This document shows positions 18,267 to 27,725 of a DNA stretch of 64,000 nucleotides, one piece after another. Position numbers and translations under genes: made by a program. Origin of the DNA: Fusibacter bizertensis (GTDB lineage Bacteria > Bacillota > Clostridia > Peptostreptococcales > Acidaminobacteraceae); assembly GCF_029914245.1 (NCBI RefSeq), contig NZ_JARYZI010000009.1:93332-157331 (forward strand). The letters are read 5' to 3'. The notes beneath the pieces are model-generated. The model did no database searches. It had not been told where the DNA came from and saw nothing but the letters and a program-made list of their open reading frames with translations. Every line of letters begins with the position of its first letter. The first letter of the stretch is position 1.

Positions 18267-18854
18267 CTAAAAGTTGTATCTTAAAAGCAATATCGTTTGA
18301 GTTTCTAATTCTTTCAACAATATATAGTGTCTATATTTTTTCTCAGCAATTCCTCTAACTTTTTTAATATCCATATCGTTACTGAACTCTACGATATCAA
18401 CAGATGATTTTTTCCAACCACATTTCAGTAAAACAGCGATCCCCTCTTTAGAAGCTAACTCTATCGGCAGAGAACCGTATACATTTCCATATATAATCTC
18501 ATGTGCTTGCCAAAAATCATTATGTGCCTCCATAACACCAGATTCGTTTAACTCTTCAGTGCGCTCTTTTGAAAAAAATTCAATCTCATTACCTTCATAG
18601 ATGTTTTGAAAATACATGGGTTTATATAAAAATTCCAATGTATTTATGGTTTTGTATCCTTTGTTTTTTTCTTGAACTGGCTGGATGACAATATCCGCTT
18701 CATTAACATGTATGCTCCAATAGTCATTTTTAATTTGAGTAGCAATATTCTTGATCATACGGACATACATATCAACTTCTTCTGGATCTTCCTTATATAG
18801 CGAATCACTTAGTCGATTTACTGCTTCTTTTAGATCATCAATTTGGTAACTCAT
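18267..18854 (-). CDS. Protein of unknown function, coupled to threonine aldolase
   Basis: I do not recognise this 195-residue protein. It is soluble, with no signal peptide or membrane segment. The N-terminus is helical and acidic ([19 protein letters not shown]). The middle has aromatic-rich stretches ([20 protein letters not shown]), a segment [19 protein letters not shown], and the end has [20 protein letters not shown]. Its ATG overlaps the threonine aldolase stop by four bases (ATGA), so the two are probably translationally coupled, and GGGGG precedes the start. RluA follows. The coupling suggests a shared condition rather than a proven common pathway. Confidence 0.75.
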   Translation of the reverse strand: MSYQIDDLKEAVNRLSDSLYKEDPEEVDMYVRMIKNIATQIKNDYWSIHVNEADIVIQPVQEKNKGYKTINTLEFLYKPMYFQNIYEGNEIEFFSKERTEELNESGVMEAHNDFWQAHEIIYGNVYGSLPIELASKEGIAVLLKCGWKKSSVDIVEFSNDMDIKKVRGIAEKKYRHYILLKELETQTILLLRYNF

Positions 18855-19879
18855 TGTTCCCCCATTATATTTTTAATATTTTTAACGAGAAGATCAACAG
18901 ACGCCTTTGGAGTCCAGTAGTTAGTTACAAACCTAAATTCACCATCTTCAGAACCATTAATCTTGATTCCCGAATTTAACAAGCGACTCACAAAGTCCTC
19001 TTCACTTATTTTTAGTCTTATATGACAAAATACCATATTGATATCAAGTCTATCCTCAAGTACATGAACACCCTCAATTTCATTTAATTTTTCTGCTAAA
19101 TATTGAGCTAGCTCATGATCTTCTTGAAGTCGCATAACCATATGATCAACTGCAACTAAACCGGCTGCTGCTAAAAATCCAGCTTGTCTTAGACCACCGC
19201 CCATTAACTTTCTATTTTTTCTCGCTTTCTCAATAAACGCTTTGCTTCCTACCAACATAGAACCTACAGGCGCACATAAACCTTTACTCAAACAAAACAT
19301 AATAGAATCGGCATACTCAGCTAGTTCTGAAGCTTCTACCCCTAACACATGTGCTGCATTAAAAAGTCTTGCACCATCCAAATGAACAGGTATAGCATGT
19401 TCTTTCGCAATTTTATATATAGTTTTCATTTCACTCAACTTTATAACTGAACCTGATGAGTGTGCATTTTCAATACAAATAAGTCCTGTATCAGGATAAT
19501 GAATATCCTCTGTCCTAATTAATCTCTCAACATCTTTTGCAGTCATAGATCCATTAATCGTAGGGACTTGTCTAAGTTGTACACCTGCAATGACTGCAGC
19601 TGCTCCAACTTCATGCATCATTATATGACAAGCATCTCCAAGTATGACTTCATCTCCACGTTTAGTGTGCGTCAGAATTGCCAATTGATTCCCAAAAGTC
19701 CCACTAGGTACAAAGAGTGCAGCTTCTTTTCCTAGTAAATTAGCGCTTCTCTCTTCTAATGCTTTTACAGTTGGGTCATCACCATACACATCATCTCCAA
19801 CTTCCGCCTCAAACATGGCACGTCTCATTTCATCAGTTGGCAAAGTAACAGTATCACTTCTAAAATCAAAATATTGCAT
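18851..19879 (-). CDS. ltaE: Low-specificity L-threonine aldolase
   Basis: A PLP enzyme of fold type I, 342 residues, that cleaves L-threonine to glycine and acetaldehyde. The N-terminus [19 protein letters not shown] and the Asp of [13 protein letters not shown] are family signatures, and the PLP lysine lies in [13 protein letters not shown] chose the ATG at 19879, which has AAGGTG six bases upstream; an ATG five codons earlier lacks a ribosome site. It starts a three-gene run with an unknown protein and an RluA enzyme. A threonine 3-dehydrogenase-like gene at 30.6 kb offers a second threonine breakdown route. Confidence 0.95.
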   Translation of the reverse strand: MQYFDFRSDTVTLPTDEMRRAMFEAEVGDDVYGDDPTVKALEERSANLLGKEAALFVPSGTFGNQLAILTHTKRGDEVILGDACHIMMHEVGAAAVIAGVQLRQVPTINGSMTAKDVERLIRTEDIHYPDTGLICIENAHSSGSVIKLSEMKTIYKIAKEHAIPVHLDGARLFNAAHVLGVEASELAEYADSIMFCLSKGLCAPVGSMLVGSKAFIEKARKNRKLMGGGLRQAGFLAAAGLVAVDHMVMRLQEDHELAQYLAEKLNEIEGVHVLEDRLDINMVFCHIRLKISEEDFVSRLLNSGIKINGSEDGEFRFVTNYWTPKASVDLLVKNIKNIMGEQ

Positions 19880-19975
19880 AATCTTCACCTTCATATCATT
19901 ATTTTGTACCTTTTGGGTTATAATATAATTATAGCATAGGGTTCTAATTAAAAAAATACTTTAGGAGGTCAAGAA

Positions 19976-21052
19976 ATGAACGTATTTGTATCCAAAGTCT
20001 CTTTCGTCGTTCTAATTTTAGCTTTGATCATACTAAGTCTTTGGTTGAGCGTAAGGGCCTTCTTCATTATTATCCCCTTTATCATCTCATATCTGCTCTC
20101 AAAACCTTTGACCAAGTTAACTAGGTGGCTACATAGAAAACTACACATTCCTTTTGGGATTATTACTATGTTTGTAGTATTACTATTTGTGACTGCCTTT
20201 ATCACTGGCGTTTCATTTATTGTTTATAAGTTTGCAATTTCGTTAAGCGGTTTTTCAGATTACCTTTCATTAACGCTTGATAAAATTCAAAATTTCACCA
20301 CAAACATTCAAGGCATAAAAATCGAATTGCCTTGGCTTGATGCGCCACTTAAAATCAATGATATGGTGCTTCAAGTTTATAACTTGATTTTTCAATCAAT
20401 TTCAAACCTAACAAACTCTGCTGTTGATACATTACTAAGTATTATTAAAACGATTCCACTTATCATGTTTTTTTTCTTTTTCCTATTTATATCTTTGTAT
20501 TTTTTTATCAAAGATCAAGACAGAGTTAAAGCAACTTTCGAATCTGGATACAAAAAATTGACTTCACCATTTATACAACTTTTTTTTAGAAAGACTAAAG
20601 ATGTTTTTGTTAATTATTTCAAAGCGCAACTAATACTTGTTAGCATAACATTTATTATTTCACTTATCGCTTTAACGATTCTGAAGGTTCCTTTTTCACC
20701 ACTTGTTGCATTAGGAATTGCCTTTGTTGATTTAATTCCAATGGTTGGACCCGCATTTGTATATATGCCTTGGATTGGATTTGCGATTGTATTTTCCGAA
20801 TATTCAACAGGAATTGGATTATTTGTCGCATATTTAGCAACTACACTTACTCGTCAAATAATTGAACCTAAAATCGTGAGCAGCAAGATTGGTACACATC
20901 CACTCATCACTATCATTTCAATGTATACATGCTATAGGATTTTTGGTGTTTTAGGTTTTGTATTAGGTGCGATCCTTGTTATGCTCGGTATAATTTCTTG
21001 GAACACTTATAAAGAATTGAAGAAAAAAGACGAACATTCAACAAATTTTTGA
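19976..21052 (+). CDS. AI-2E/YtvI-like integral membrane protein
   Basis: A polytopic membrane protein of 358 residues in the AI-2E transporter superfamily (PF01594). Hydrophobic helices appear at about 8-42, 56-80, a break of roughly 70 residues, then 150-180, 215-330. The motif FVDLIPMVGPAFVYMPW and the late RQIIEPKIVSSKIGTHPL are typical. The form resembles the Bacillus sporulation protein YtvI, though a sporulation role is only inferred. The ATG follows a perfect AGGAGG. It is divergent from threonine aldolase and is followed by a hairpin before the glutamine synthetase gene. Substrate unknown. Confidence 0.85.
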   Translation: MNVFVSKVSFVVLILALIILSLWLSVRAFFIIIPFIISYLLSKPLTKLTRWLHRKLHIPFGIITMFVVLLFVTAFITGVSFIVYKFAISLSGFSDYLSLTLDKIQNFTTNIQGIKIELPWLDAPLKINDMVLQVYNLIFQSISNLTNSAVDTLLSIIKTIPLIMFFFFFLFISLYFFIKDQDRVKATFESGYKKLTSPFIQLFFRKTKDVFVNYFKAQLILVSITFIISLIALTILKVPFSPLVALGIAFVDLIPMVGPAFVYMPWIGFAIVFSEYSTGIGLFVAYLATTLTRQIIEPKIVSSKIGTHPLITIISMYTCYRIFGVLGFVLGAILVMLGIISWNTYKELKKKDEHSTNF

Positions 21053-21100
21053 ACTTGTTGTTAATTTAGTAGAAAGCTGTACGCATATTCAAACACAACA

Positions 21101-21138
21101 AATGTAGAGATTTTATTTTTAAATATAATCTTTACATT
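21101..21138 (+). promoter_or_regulatory. Inverted repeat overlapping the glutamine synthetase -35
   Basis: AATGTAGAGATT and AATCTTTACATT form 12 pairs (one G-U) around a 14-base AT loop and are followed by a T-run. It can be the terminator of the YtvI-like gene. But its right arm contains the -35 of the next promoter, so it could also be an operator for nitrogen control. Confidence 0.5.
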
Positions 21139-21158
21139 TTTTCTTTATGTGCTATAAT
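21131..21158 (+). promoter_or_regulatory. Promoter for glutamine synthetase
   Basis: TTTACA and TATAAT with 16 bp between them, and TGC just before the -10. Transcription would start about 40 bases ahead of the ATG at 21205. Confidence 0.6.
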
Positions 21159-21204
21159 TATTCATTATATCGATGTGTGTATACAATATCTCAAGGAGGC
21201 CAAA

Positions 21205-23106
21205 ATGTTATACGTCGTTAAACCAGAAGACAAATCACCTGCTCGTCTTGCCGCTTTATTAAAGGAGCACCCAGAAGTTCAATTTATTTCTTTACTTGCA
21301 GTAGACTTTGGCAATAACCATACGGATGAAAAAATTCCAGTAGGTTTAGTCATTGATGACCTTGAAGACTTCTTTAAAAACGGTATTCAGACTGATGGAT
21401 CTTCAGTTTATTTACCAGAAATTGCATCAATCAACAACGCAAAAGTTGATTTAATTCCTGATCTTGATGCAAATTGGGTTGTAGATTACAACATGGGACA
21501 CCCTGTTGAAGGTGATAAGTTATGCGGTTCGTTGATTATACCAGCATTCTTAATCCATGATGGCAAAGAAGTTTGTTCACGAAGTGTATTAAAAAATGCT
21601 GTGGTAAATTTTAAAAACGAAATTATCGATTTATTTACATCAACACCTTCTTTATTAGATGACTATGATGGTATCGATAGTGTTGATGATATTGAAGACG
21701 TTGTCTTAACAAGTGCTACCGAGCTAGAATTTTGGGTAAAAACACCTGATTCTAAAACTGATATTGAAAAACTTGCCACTTCACAAAACTTAAAAGAACA
21801 GTACTGGAAACGTACTTATGGTCAAGTAAGAACTGCACTTGAAAAGTCACTAAAAGCTTTAGAAGACTATGGCTTTGAGCCAGAAATGGGCCATAAAGAA
21901 GTTGGTGGTGTTGCATCAAAACTATCAGGCACAAATATTCATACACATGTTATGGAACAACTAGAGATTGACTGGAAATATGATAAAACACTTTTGTCTG
22001 CAGACAAAGAATTACTTGCAAAAGATATAATCAAAGATGTATTTGAATCCAATGGCTTAACAGTTACTTTCCAAGCAAAGCCACTTGAAGGTGTTGCCGG
22101 AAGTGGAGAGCATCACCACATTGGTGCAGCTCTTAAACTTAAAAACGGAAAAATAGTTAACCTATTCTCTCCTAAAGTATTAACTGATGCTTTTATGACC
22201 AAAATCGGTTACGGCGCTTTAATGGGAATTCTTAAAAATTATGAAATAATCAATCCATTTGTTTCTTCAACAAATGACAGTTTAAATAGACTCAAACCTG
22301 GCTTCGAAGCACCAATCTGTATCGTTTCTTCACTTGGACATTCCCCAGAAATTCCAACTAGAAACAGAACTGTACTTATTGGTCTCGTAAGAGATTTAAA
22401 CAGCAAATACGCTACTCGTTTTGAACTTAGAGCACCAAATCCAAACTCAAACTCATATCTTTTACTTGCTGCGGTCTGTCAAGCAAGTATTGAAGGAATT
22501 AAGGCAGCTTTAAATAGCGGAAAATCTGTTGATGAAATTGCAAAAGCATTTGACAAAGGCTATGGAGAAAAACACTTCTACCTTGAAGAAAATCGTGTAT
22601 ACCGTTCAGAAGAAGATGTCTTCGAAGATTACTCACCTGAAGAAAGAGATCGTTTGTTTGGAACACCTCCCAAAACAGTATATGAAAACCTTTTAGCGTT
22701 TGATCACAATGCTGATAAAGCTAAAGTTTTACTTGGAAATAACGTTTTTACAGATAAAATCATCGCTTCATATAAAGCATACATGCTAAGTGAGTGGTCT
22801 ATCGAGCTAAAAGATAGAATCATTCAAGACCATGTAAGAACTATCAGAAGACTTGTAAAGCTTCATACCGATGAAGAAATAACAGATTTAGACATTGTTA
22901 ATTGGGAAAAAATCAAAACACTCAAACATTATTTAATGAAAGATTCTCTAAACACTAAATCACTTTTCACAAGAATCAAAGAAGCAATTCTTGACGAAAA
23001 CTATTCTCTTGCTTCTTTATTACAAATCGAAATGAATGCTCAAATGTCATTATTAACAAAAATGTACTTGGATTATCGCCGTAACCTCATCATTATTGCT
23101 GAGTAA
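21205..23106 (+). CDS. glnA: Glutamine synthetase, long variant with C-terminal extension
   Basis: Glutamine synthetase joins ammonia to glutamate using ATP. The protein has 633 residues, against about 440-470 for ordinary type I enzymes. The beta-grasp region gives TDGSSVYLPE. The catalytic core gives ATELEFWV (about 171-178), GSGEHHHIG (299-307), NRLKPGFEAP and RFELRAPNPNSNSY (405-418). Type III hallmark motifs are not seen. About 170 extra residues at the C-terminus are charged and helical. The ATG at 21205 has AAGGAGG upstream; an earlier in-frame ATG lacks one. A bidirectional terminator follows. Reaction assigned by active-site motifs; its exact subclass is uncertain. Confidence 0.88.
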   Translation: MLYVVKPEDKSPARLAALLKEHPEVQFISLLAVDFGNNHTDEKIPVGLVIDDLEDFFKNGIQTDGSSVYLPEIASINNAKVDLIPDLDANWVVDYNMGHPVEGDKLCGSLIIPAFLIHDGKEVCSRSVLKNAVVNFKNEIIDLFTSTPSLLDDYDGIDSVDDIEDVVLTSATELEFWVKTPDSKTDIEKLATSQNLKEQYWKRTYGQVRTALEKSLKALEDYGFEPEMGHKEVGGVASKLSGTNIHTHVMEQLEIDWKYDKTLLSADKELLAKDIIKDVFESNGLTVTFQAKPLEGVAGSGEHHHIGAALKLKNGKIVNLFSPKVLTDAFMTKIGYGALMGILKNYEIINPFVSSTNDSLNRLKPGFEAPICIVSSLGHSPEIPTRNRTVLIGLVRDLNSKYATRFELRAPNPNSNSYLLLAAVCQASIEGIKAALNSGKSVDEIAKAFDKGYGEKHFYLEENRVYRSEEDVFEDYSPEERDRLFGTPPKTVYENLLAFDHNADKAKVLLGNNVFTDKIIASYKAYMLSEWSIELKDRIIQDHVRTIRRLVKLHTDEEITDLDIVNWEKIKTLKHYLMKDSLNTKSLFTRIKEAILDENYSLASLLQIEMNAQMSLLTKMYLDYRRNLIIIAE

Positions 23107-23144
23107 CATAAAAATCCCATCTCACTCCTATTCTTATTTCAAAG

Positions 23145-23176
23145 AAAAAGGCTCAAGATTAATCTTGAGCCTTTTT
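23145..23176. terminator. Bidirectional terminator between glutamine synthetase and DUF1015 genes
   Basis: A perfect 32-base palindrome with AAAAAGGCTCAAGATT as its left half, giving T-runs on both strands between convergent genes. Confidence 0.92.
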
Positions 23177-23206
23177 CCTGTTTATTATAAAGTTTACATC
23201 CAATTA

Positions 23207-24457
23207 TTAATCTGCTAACTTATGAACAAATAATCCACTTCTTAACTTAGGTTCAAACCAAGTTGATTTTGGAGGCATAACTTCTCCTGCATTTGCGATA
23301 TCAATCAAATCATCCATTGTAGTTGGATACATTGAAAACGCAACTGCAAAATCATCATTTACTCGAGCTTCTAGCGCTTCAAGTCCTCTGATACCACCAA
23401 CGAAATCAATTCTTGTGTCAGTTCTTGGATTTTCGATACCTAAAATTGGTTGTAATAAATTCTTTTGTAATATAGATACGTCTAAGCGATCAACAGGGTC
23501 TTGAGCATTGTATGTGCCTTCTTTTGCAGTGATTTGATACCAAGCACCATCTAGATACATACCAAAAGTAGCTCTAGTCATAGGCTTATATGGCGTTGCT
23601 TGATCAACTTTTACACATTCAAAGTTTTGAGCTACTGCTTCTAAAAACGATTCTTTATTGTATCCATTTAAGTCTTTTACAACTCTATTGTAATCCATAA
23701 TGAATAAGTCTTCATCAGGGAAAATTACAGCCATAAAGTAGTTAAACTCTTCTGATCCATCATAATTCGGAAACTCTTCTCTTCTCTTTAAACCAACTTT
23801 TACAGAAGAAGCAGAACGATGATGACCATCAGCAATATAAAGGTATTCTATACCATCAAATATCTCAGCGATTCTACTAACTAAGCTAAGGTCATCTAAT
23901 TTCCAGAAAATATGCGTAATCGCATCGTCAGAAGTAAAATTGTAAACTGGCATGTGAAACTTTATCCAATCGTTTACAATTTTGTTGATTTCATCATTTT
24001 TTCTGTAAGTTAAAAATACAGGCTCAGTATTTGCATCACAGAAATCAAAATTATTGATTCTATCAATTTCTTTTGCAGGTCTTGTGAACTCATGTTTTTT
24101 AATTACATCATTGATATAATCGTCTATCGATGTACACGCAACTATACCCGTTTGAACTCTACCGTTCATCAATTGTCTATAAATATAGTAGATTGGCTCA
24201 CTGTCTTGTGTCATGATACCATCTGCAATAAATTGATCTAAGTTTTTACGAGCAGTTTCGTAAACCAGTTGATCATAATCGCCAACTGAATCAGGTAAAT
24301 CAATTTCTGAACGAACGATATGCAAATATGAATTTGGATTTCCTTCAGCCATTTGTTTTGCTTCTTTTCTATTCATAACATCATATGGTAAACAAGCTAC
24401 TTGCTCAGCTAATTCTTGTTTTGGAACAATACCTTTAAACGGTCTAACTACTGCCAC
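23207..24457 (-). CDS. DUF1015 family protein in a serine-biosynthesis operon
   Basis: A 416-residue soluble protein of family DUF1015 (PF06245). Signatures are the opening VVRPFKGIVPKQ, the middle KHEFTRPAKEIDR and YIADGHHRSAS, with Asp210-Gly-His-His-Arg214. The DGHHR element resembles nucleotide- or phosphate-handling motifs of ParB/SerK-like proteins, which is only suggestive. The start is GTG after GGAGGT. It is last in a run serC-like, serA, DUF1015, which has all early serine steps but no recognisable phosphoserine phosphatase. DUF1015 might supply or regulate that step. Family firm, function inferred. Confidence 0.88.
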   Translation of the reverse strand: MAVVRPFKGIVPKQELAEQVACLPYDVMNRKEAKQMAEGNPNSYLHIVRSEIDLPDSVGDYDQLVYETARKNLDQFIADGIMTQDSEPIYYIYRQLMNGRVQTGIVACTSIDDYINDVIKKHEFTRPAKEIDRINNFDFCDANTEPVFLTYRKNDEINKIVNDWIKFHMPVYNFTSDDAITHIFWKLDDLSLVSRIAEIFDGIEYLYIADGHHRSASSVKVGLKRREEFPNYDGSEEFNYFMAVIFPDEDLFIMDYNRVVKDLNGYNKESFLEAVAQNFECVKVDQATPYKPMTRATFGMYLDGAWYQITAKEGTYNAQDPVDRLDVSILQKNLLQPILGIENPRTDTRIDFVGGIRGLEALEARVNDDFAVAFSMYPTTMDDLIDIANAGEVMPPKSTWFEPKLRSGLFVHKLAD

Positions 24458-24529
24458 AATATACCTCCAAATATAATTCTCATCTCAATTTTTTATCAAA
24501 CATAGCTTTATATTTAAACTTGTATTCAC

Positions 24530-25441
24530 TTATACGTTAAAATGCGCTCTAATAACAGCAATTGTTTCCTCGCCAATTCTTTCTTGAGCTTCCCCTGTAG
24601 AAGCACCTATATGTGGCGTGCACGATACTCTTGGATGATTGATTAACGCCGTATTTTTAGTAGGCTCCTCTTCAAATACATCGATACCTGCTCCTGCAAC
24701 TTTTCCAGAATTTAACGCATCAAGCAAATCATTTTCACATACAACACCACCTCTTGCAGTGTTTATGATATAAACGCCATCTTTCATCATATCAAATTGT
24801 TCTTTTTTAAGTGTTGCACCCGCTTTTTTATCAAATGGAATATGAAGCGATATAAAATCAGAAATTTTTAGAAGTTCATCTAGTGTTTTATATTCAAAAT
24901 CTGGATACTCCTCCAATTTTCCTCGTCTGTTTGTATATACTACCTTCATACCTAGAGCCTTTGCTCTCACAGCAACTTCGTTTGAAATTCGTCCCATACC
25001 AATTAGGCCAAGCGTCTTACCATTCAATTCTACTCCAGCGTATTTGCTTTTGTTCCATTCGCCATTTCGCATTGTCACATTTGCGATGTGGATGAATCTT
25101 GCAAGTGAAAACATATGACCAATAGCAAGTTCAGCAACTGCCGCACTACTAGAATTAGGTGTATTCTTTACAGTAAAACCATTTTCAGTTGCATAAACAT
25201 GATCAATGTTGTCAATTCCAACACCAGCTCTAATCATCAACTTTAATCTACTGCCTTTAACTTGATCAATTAAATCTTTGCGTAACTTAGTTGCTGATCT
25301 AATTACAACTACATCCGTATCTTTAAGTTGTTCTATTAAAGCTTCACCATCATAATGTGCCGTATCCACTTGATGTCCCAATGAAATTAAAGCATCTACT
25401 GCACTTTTGTCCATACCATCGTTCGCTAAAATTTTTAACAT
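24530..25441 (-). CDS. serA: D-3-phosphoglycerate dehydrogenase (short form)
   Basis: The first step of serine synthesis, oxidising 3-phosphoglycerate to phosphohydroxypyruvate with NAD. At 303 residues it is the short form with no C-terminal ACT domain, so the usual serine feedback domain is absent. Motifs are the NAD fold GKTLGLIGMGRISNEVA, the catalytic Arg in INTARGGVVCENDLL, Glu in DVFEEEP and His in CTPHIGASTGEAQ. The ATG follows GGAGGG. It lies between the serC-like aminotransferase (about 60 bp upstream) and DUF1015. Other 2-hydroxyacid substrates cannot be excluded, but the neighbourhood favours serine. Confidence 0.9.
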   Translation of the reverse strand: MLKILANDGMDKSAVDALISLGHQVDTAHYDGEALIEQLKDTDVVVIRSATKLRKDLIDQVKGSRLKLMIRAGVGIDNIDHVYATENGFTVKNTPNSSSAAVAELAIGHMFSLARFIHIANVTMRNGEWNKSKYAGVELNGKTLGLIGMGRISNEVAVRAKALGMKVVYTNRRGKLEEYPDFEYKTLDELLKISDFISLHIPFDKKAGATLKKEQFDMMKDGVYIINTARGGVVCENDLLDALNSGKVAGAGIDVFEEEPTKNTALINHPRVSCTPHIGASTGEAQERIGEETIAVIRAHFNV

Positions 25442-25501
25442 CCTACCAGACCCTCCTATTCAGAAATTAAGGCAATTGAGATCAATTGCCTTGAGTACTA
25501 C

Positions 25502-26572
25502 TTATAAGCCAAGAATTTCTTCGATAACTGATAAAAGTGTTTTTAGTTCATCTATTTGTGTGTCAGCCATGTGCGCAATACGGAATGTAACATCTTTAAG
25601 TTTACCATAACCGTTTGAGATCATGTAACCACGTTTTCCTAATTCTTTGTTTAGATCAGAAACACTAATTTCTCTTGTATTTCTAATCGTTGTCAACGTA
25701 TTTGACGCATATTTTTCCTCAGCAAGCATTTCAAAATGTTTATTTGCCCATTCTCTTGTAAGTTTAGCCATCTCTAAATGTCTAGCAAATCTATTCTCAA
25801 AGCCTTCAGCAACAATATTTTCAAGTTGATAATCAAGGGCAAACATGTGTGCCAGAGAAGGTGTTGAAGGATATTGGTAATCCTTATCTTGAATATACTT
25901 GTAAAGCTCTAATAGGTCAAAATACAGACCTCTATGTTCTACTTGCTCAGCTGCTTTTCTAGCTTTTTCTGAAAAAGAACAAATCGCCATACCAGCTGGT
26001 AATCCTAAACATTTCTGTGTTGATGTGATACAAATATCAACACCAAGCTTGTCTACTTCAATCTTTGTTCCACCAAGTGAACTAACTGTGTCAAGGCAGA
26101 ATACTACTTCTGGATATTTCTTTACTACCTCAGCAATTTCGTCTACTGGGTTCATGATACCTGTTGATGTTTCATTATGTGTAATGGTGATTAAATCGTA
26201 TTTTCCAGTTGCCAACGCTTCCTCAACCATTTCAGGTGTTGTCGGTTGACCTAGTTCAGATTTGAAAATATCAGCAGGTACATTATTTGCAATTGCCATC
26301 TTATACCATCTGTCTCCAAAAGCACCCACAGAAAATACTGCTGCTCTTTTGCGAGTACAAGATCTAACTGCGCCTTCCATTAATCCACTTCCAGACGATG
26401 TAGATAACAAAATCTCATTTTCAGTGTACATTAACTTTCTAATTTTTTCTGAAATACCTCTTTGTAATGCAGATGCATCTTTAGTTCTGTGGCCAATTTG
26501 TGGTGTTGCCATCTTTAAAAGTACATCTTCTCTAACGTCTACAGGACCTGGAATAAACAATTTCTTATGCAT
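25502..26572 (-). CDS. Class V aminotransferase, probable phosphoserine aminotransferase (SerC role)
   Basis: A PLP enzyme of 356 residues in the alanine-glyoxylate/serine-pyruvate aminotransferase branch. It opens KKLFIPGPVDVREDVL, has STSSGSGLMEGAV for phosphate binding, HNETSTGIMNP, the PLP Asp in FCLDTVSSLGG and the Schiff-base lysine in CITSTQKCLGLPAG. It is not the classical SerC sequence type. Because serA follows directly, it probably converts phosphohydroxypyruvate to phosphoserine, as similar enzymes do in other anaerobes and Thermotogales. Serine-glyoxylate transamination is the alternative. The ATG follows GAGGTG. Confidence 0.87.
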   Translation of the reverse strand: MHKKLFIPGPVDVREDVLLKMATPQIGHRTKDASALQRGISEKIRKLMYTENEILLSTSSGSGLMEGAVRSCTRKRAAVFSVGAFGDRWYKMAIANNVPADIFKSELGQPTTPEMVEEALATGKYDLITITHNETSTGIMNPVDEIAEVVKKYPEVVFCLDTVSSLGGTKIEVDKLGVDICITSTQKCLGLPAGMAICSFSEKARKAAEQVEHRGLYFDLLELYKYIQDKDYQYPSTPSLAHMFALDYQLENIVAEGFENRFARHLEMAKLTREWANKHFEMLAEEKYASNTLTTIRNTREISVSDLNKELGKRGYMISNGYGKLKDVTFRIAHMADTQIDELKTLLSVIEEILGL

Positions 26573-26608
26573 TCAAATCACCTCAAAATTATTATTTAAT
26601 TCATGATA

Positions 26609-26637
26609 ATCATATCATTTAATAAAGGGAATAACAA
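26609..26637 (-). promoter_or_regulatory. Promoter for the serine operon
   Basis: On the minus strand TTGTTA and TATGAT are spaced by 17 bp, ending about 35 bp ahead of the aminotransferase start. Confidence 0.5.
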
Positions 26638-26733
26638 TATTTGTCCCGCTTCTTTTGCTCAAAAAATTTTAAATTTATTTCATATATTCAATTTTTTGTG
26701 TAAACCGTTACATTGTTAACAATTTACCGTAAT

Positions 26734-26760
26734 TAAAAACCGCTTCCTAAGAAACGGTTA
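26734..26760 (-). terminator. Terminator after degV-family gene
   Basis: Minus-strand hairpin AACCGTTTC/GAAGCGGTT (one mismatch) followed by five T residues, just past the stop of the DegV gene. Confidence 0.7.
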
Positions 26761-26764
26761 ATCA

Positions 26765-27604
26765 TTAAAATGCAACGATGACTCCTTTTTTATCTGCATA
26801 CATAGAGGATAATCCAGCACATTTGACATTGATGACTTCCTCTACTGTTTTAAGTGTGCCAACACCTAATGCAATCTGGTCTGCTCTTTCTGGATTGCCC
26901 ACATGTGTAATCGCTACGATTTTCCTACCACTTTTGATCAATTCTGTTTGCATAATCTCAATGAGCCTAAGATATGCTTTATTGGAATTTCGAACTTTCT
27001 CTAAAAGTTTAATTTCCCCATTGCCATCCGAACTCATAATAGGCAATATATTAAGTGTCGAAGCAATTAAGCCTTTCCATTTAGAGATTCTTCCATTCTT
27101 AATTAAGTTATTAAGACTCTCAGAAATAAAAATCACTTTCATATCCTTAATAAACTCAGTCATCATCTCAACTAACTTCTCTTTGGTATAACCAAGTTTT
27201 TTTAATTCATGAATTTGTCTTGTAATCAAAGTTTCACCTGCAGCTGCACCGAGGGAATCAAATACATGAATAAACTTTCTGTTGGGATTTTCAGAATTAT
27301 ATAAATTTTTAGCTAAAATCGCACTATTAAAAGTACCACTTAAATGTGATGATATTGTTACAATATAGATTTCATCTTCCTCACCCTCAAAGTGCTCTAA
27401 AAAATCATTAGGCGCTGGGCAAGCAGATTTCGGCGTTGTGGTTATATTCTTCATATCCGATACAAAACCTTCAACGTCAAGGTTCTCATCATCTATATAC
27501 TCTTTACCATCAAGATAGAGTTTAAAAGGGACTAAAGTCACAGGAAATTCCTTTTCAAACGTCTGATCGACATCTGCACTACTATCTGCAATTATTTTAT
27601 ACAT
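26765..27604 (-). CDS. DegV family fatty-acid-binding protein
   Basis: A 279-residue soluble DegV protein. Family members bind a fatty acid in a pocket, and some (FakB) present it to a fatty-acid kinase for phospholipid synthesis. Visible features are KIIADSSADVD at the start, VPFKLYLDGKEYIDDENLD, the fatty-acid-binding Ser in TISSHLSGTFNSA and the mid-segment KNGRISKWKG. The ATG has AGGAG eight bases ahead; a TTG directly before it is less likely. It has terminators on both sides and stands alone. No FakA gene is in the window, so FakB function is a family-based guess. Confidence 0.92.
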   Translation of the reverse strand: MYKIIADSSADVDQTFEKEFPVTLVPFKLYLDGKEYIDDENLDVEGFVSDMKNITTTPKSACPAPNDFLEHFEGEEDEIYIVTISSHLSGTFNSAILAKNLYNSENPNRKFIHVFDSLGAAAGETLITRQIHELKKLGYTKEKLVEMMTEFIKDMKVIFISESLNNLIKNGRISKWKGLIASTLNILPIMSSDGNGEIKLLEKVRNSNKAYLRLIEIMQTELIKSGRKIVAITHVGNPERADQIALGVGTLKTVEEVINVKCAGLSSMYADKKGVIVAF

Positions 27605-27666
27605 CAAATCATCTCCTAAAGTTAATAAATATATTATACTTTAATCCAAGTACTTTGACAATTTAT

Positions 27667-27694
27667 AAAAAAACTGCCCTTAGGCAGTTTTTTT
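27667..27694. terminator. Bidirectional terminator after fchA
   Basis: AAAACTGCC pairs with GGCAGTTTT around CTTA, with long A and T runs on either side. It ends the ftcD-hutI-fchA transcript. Confidence 0.9.
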
Positions 27695-27725
27695 ATAAAC
27701 TATATGAAGAATTTTCAAGTTGTAC

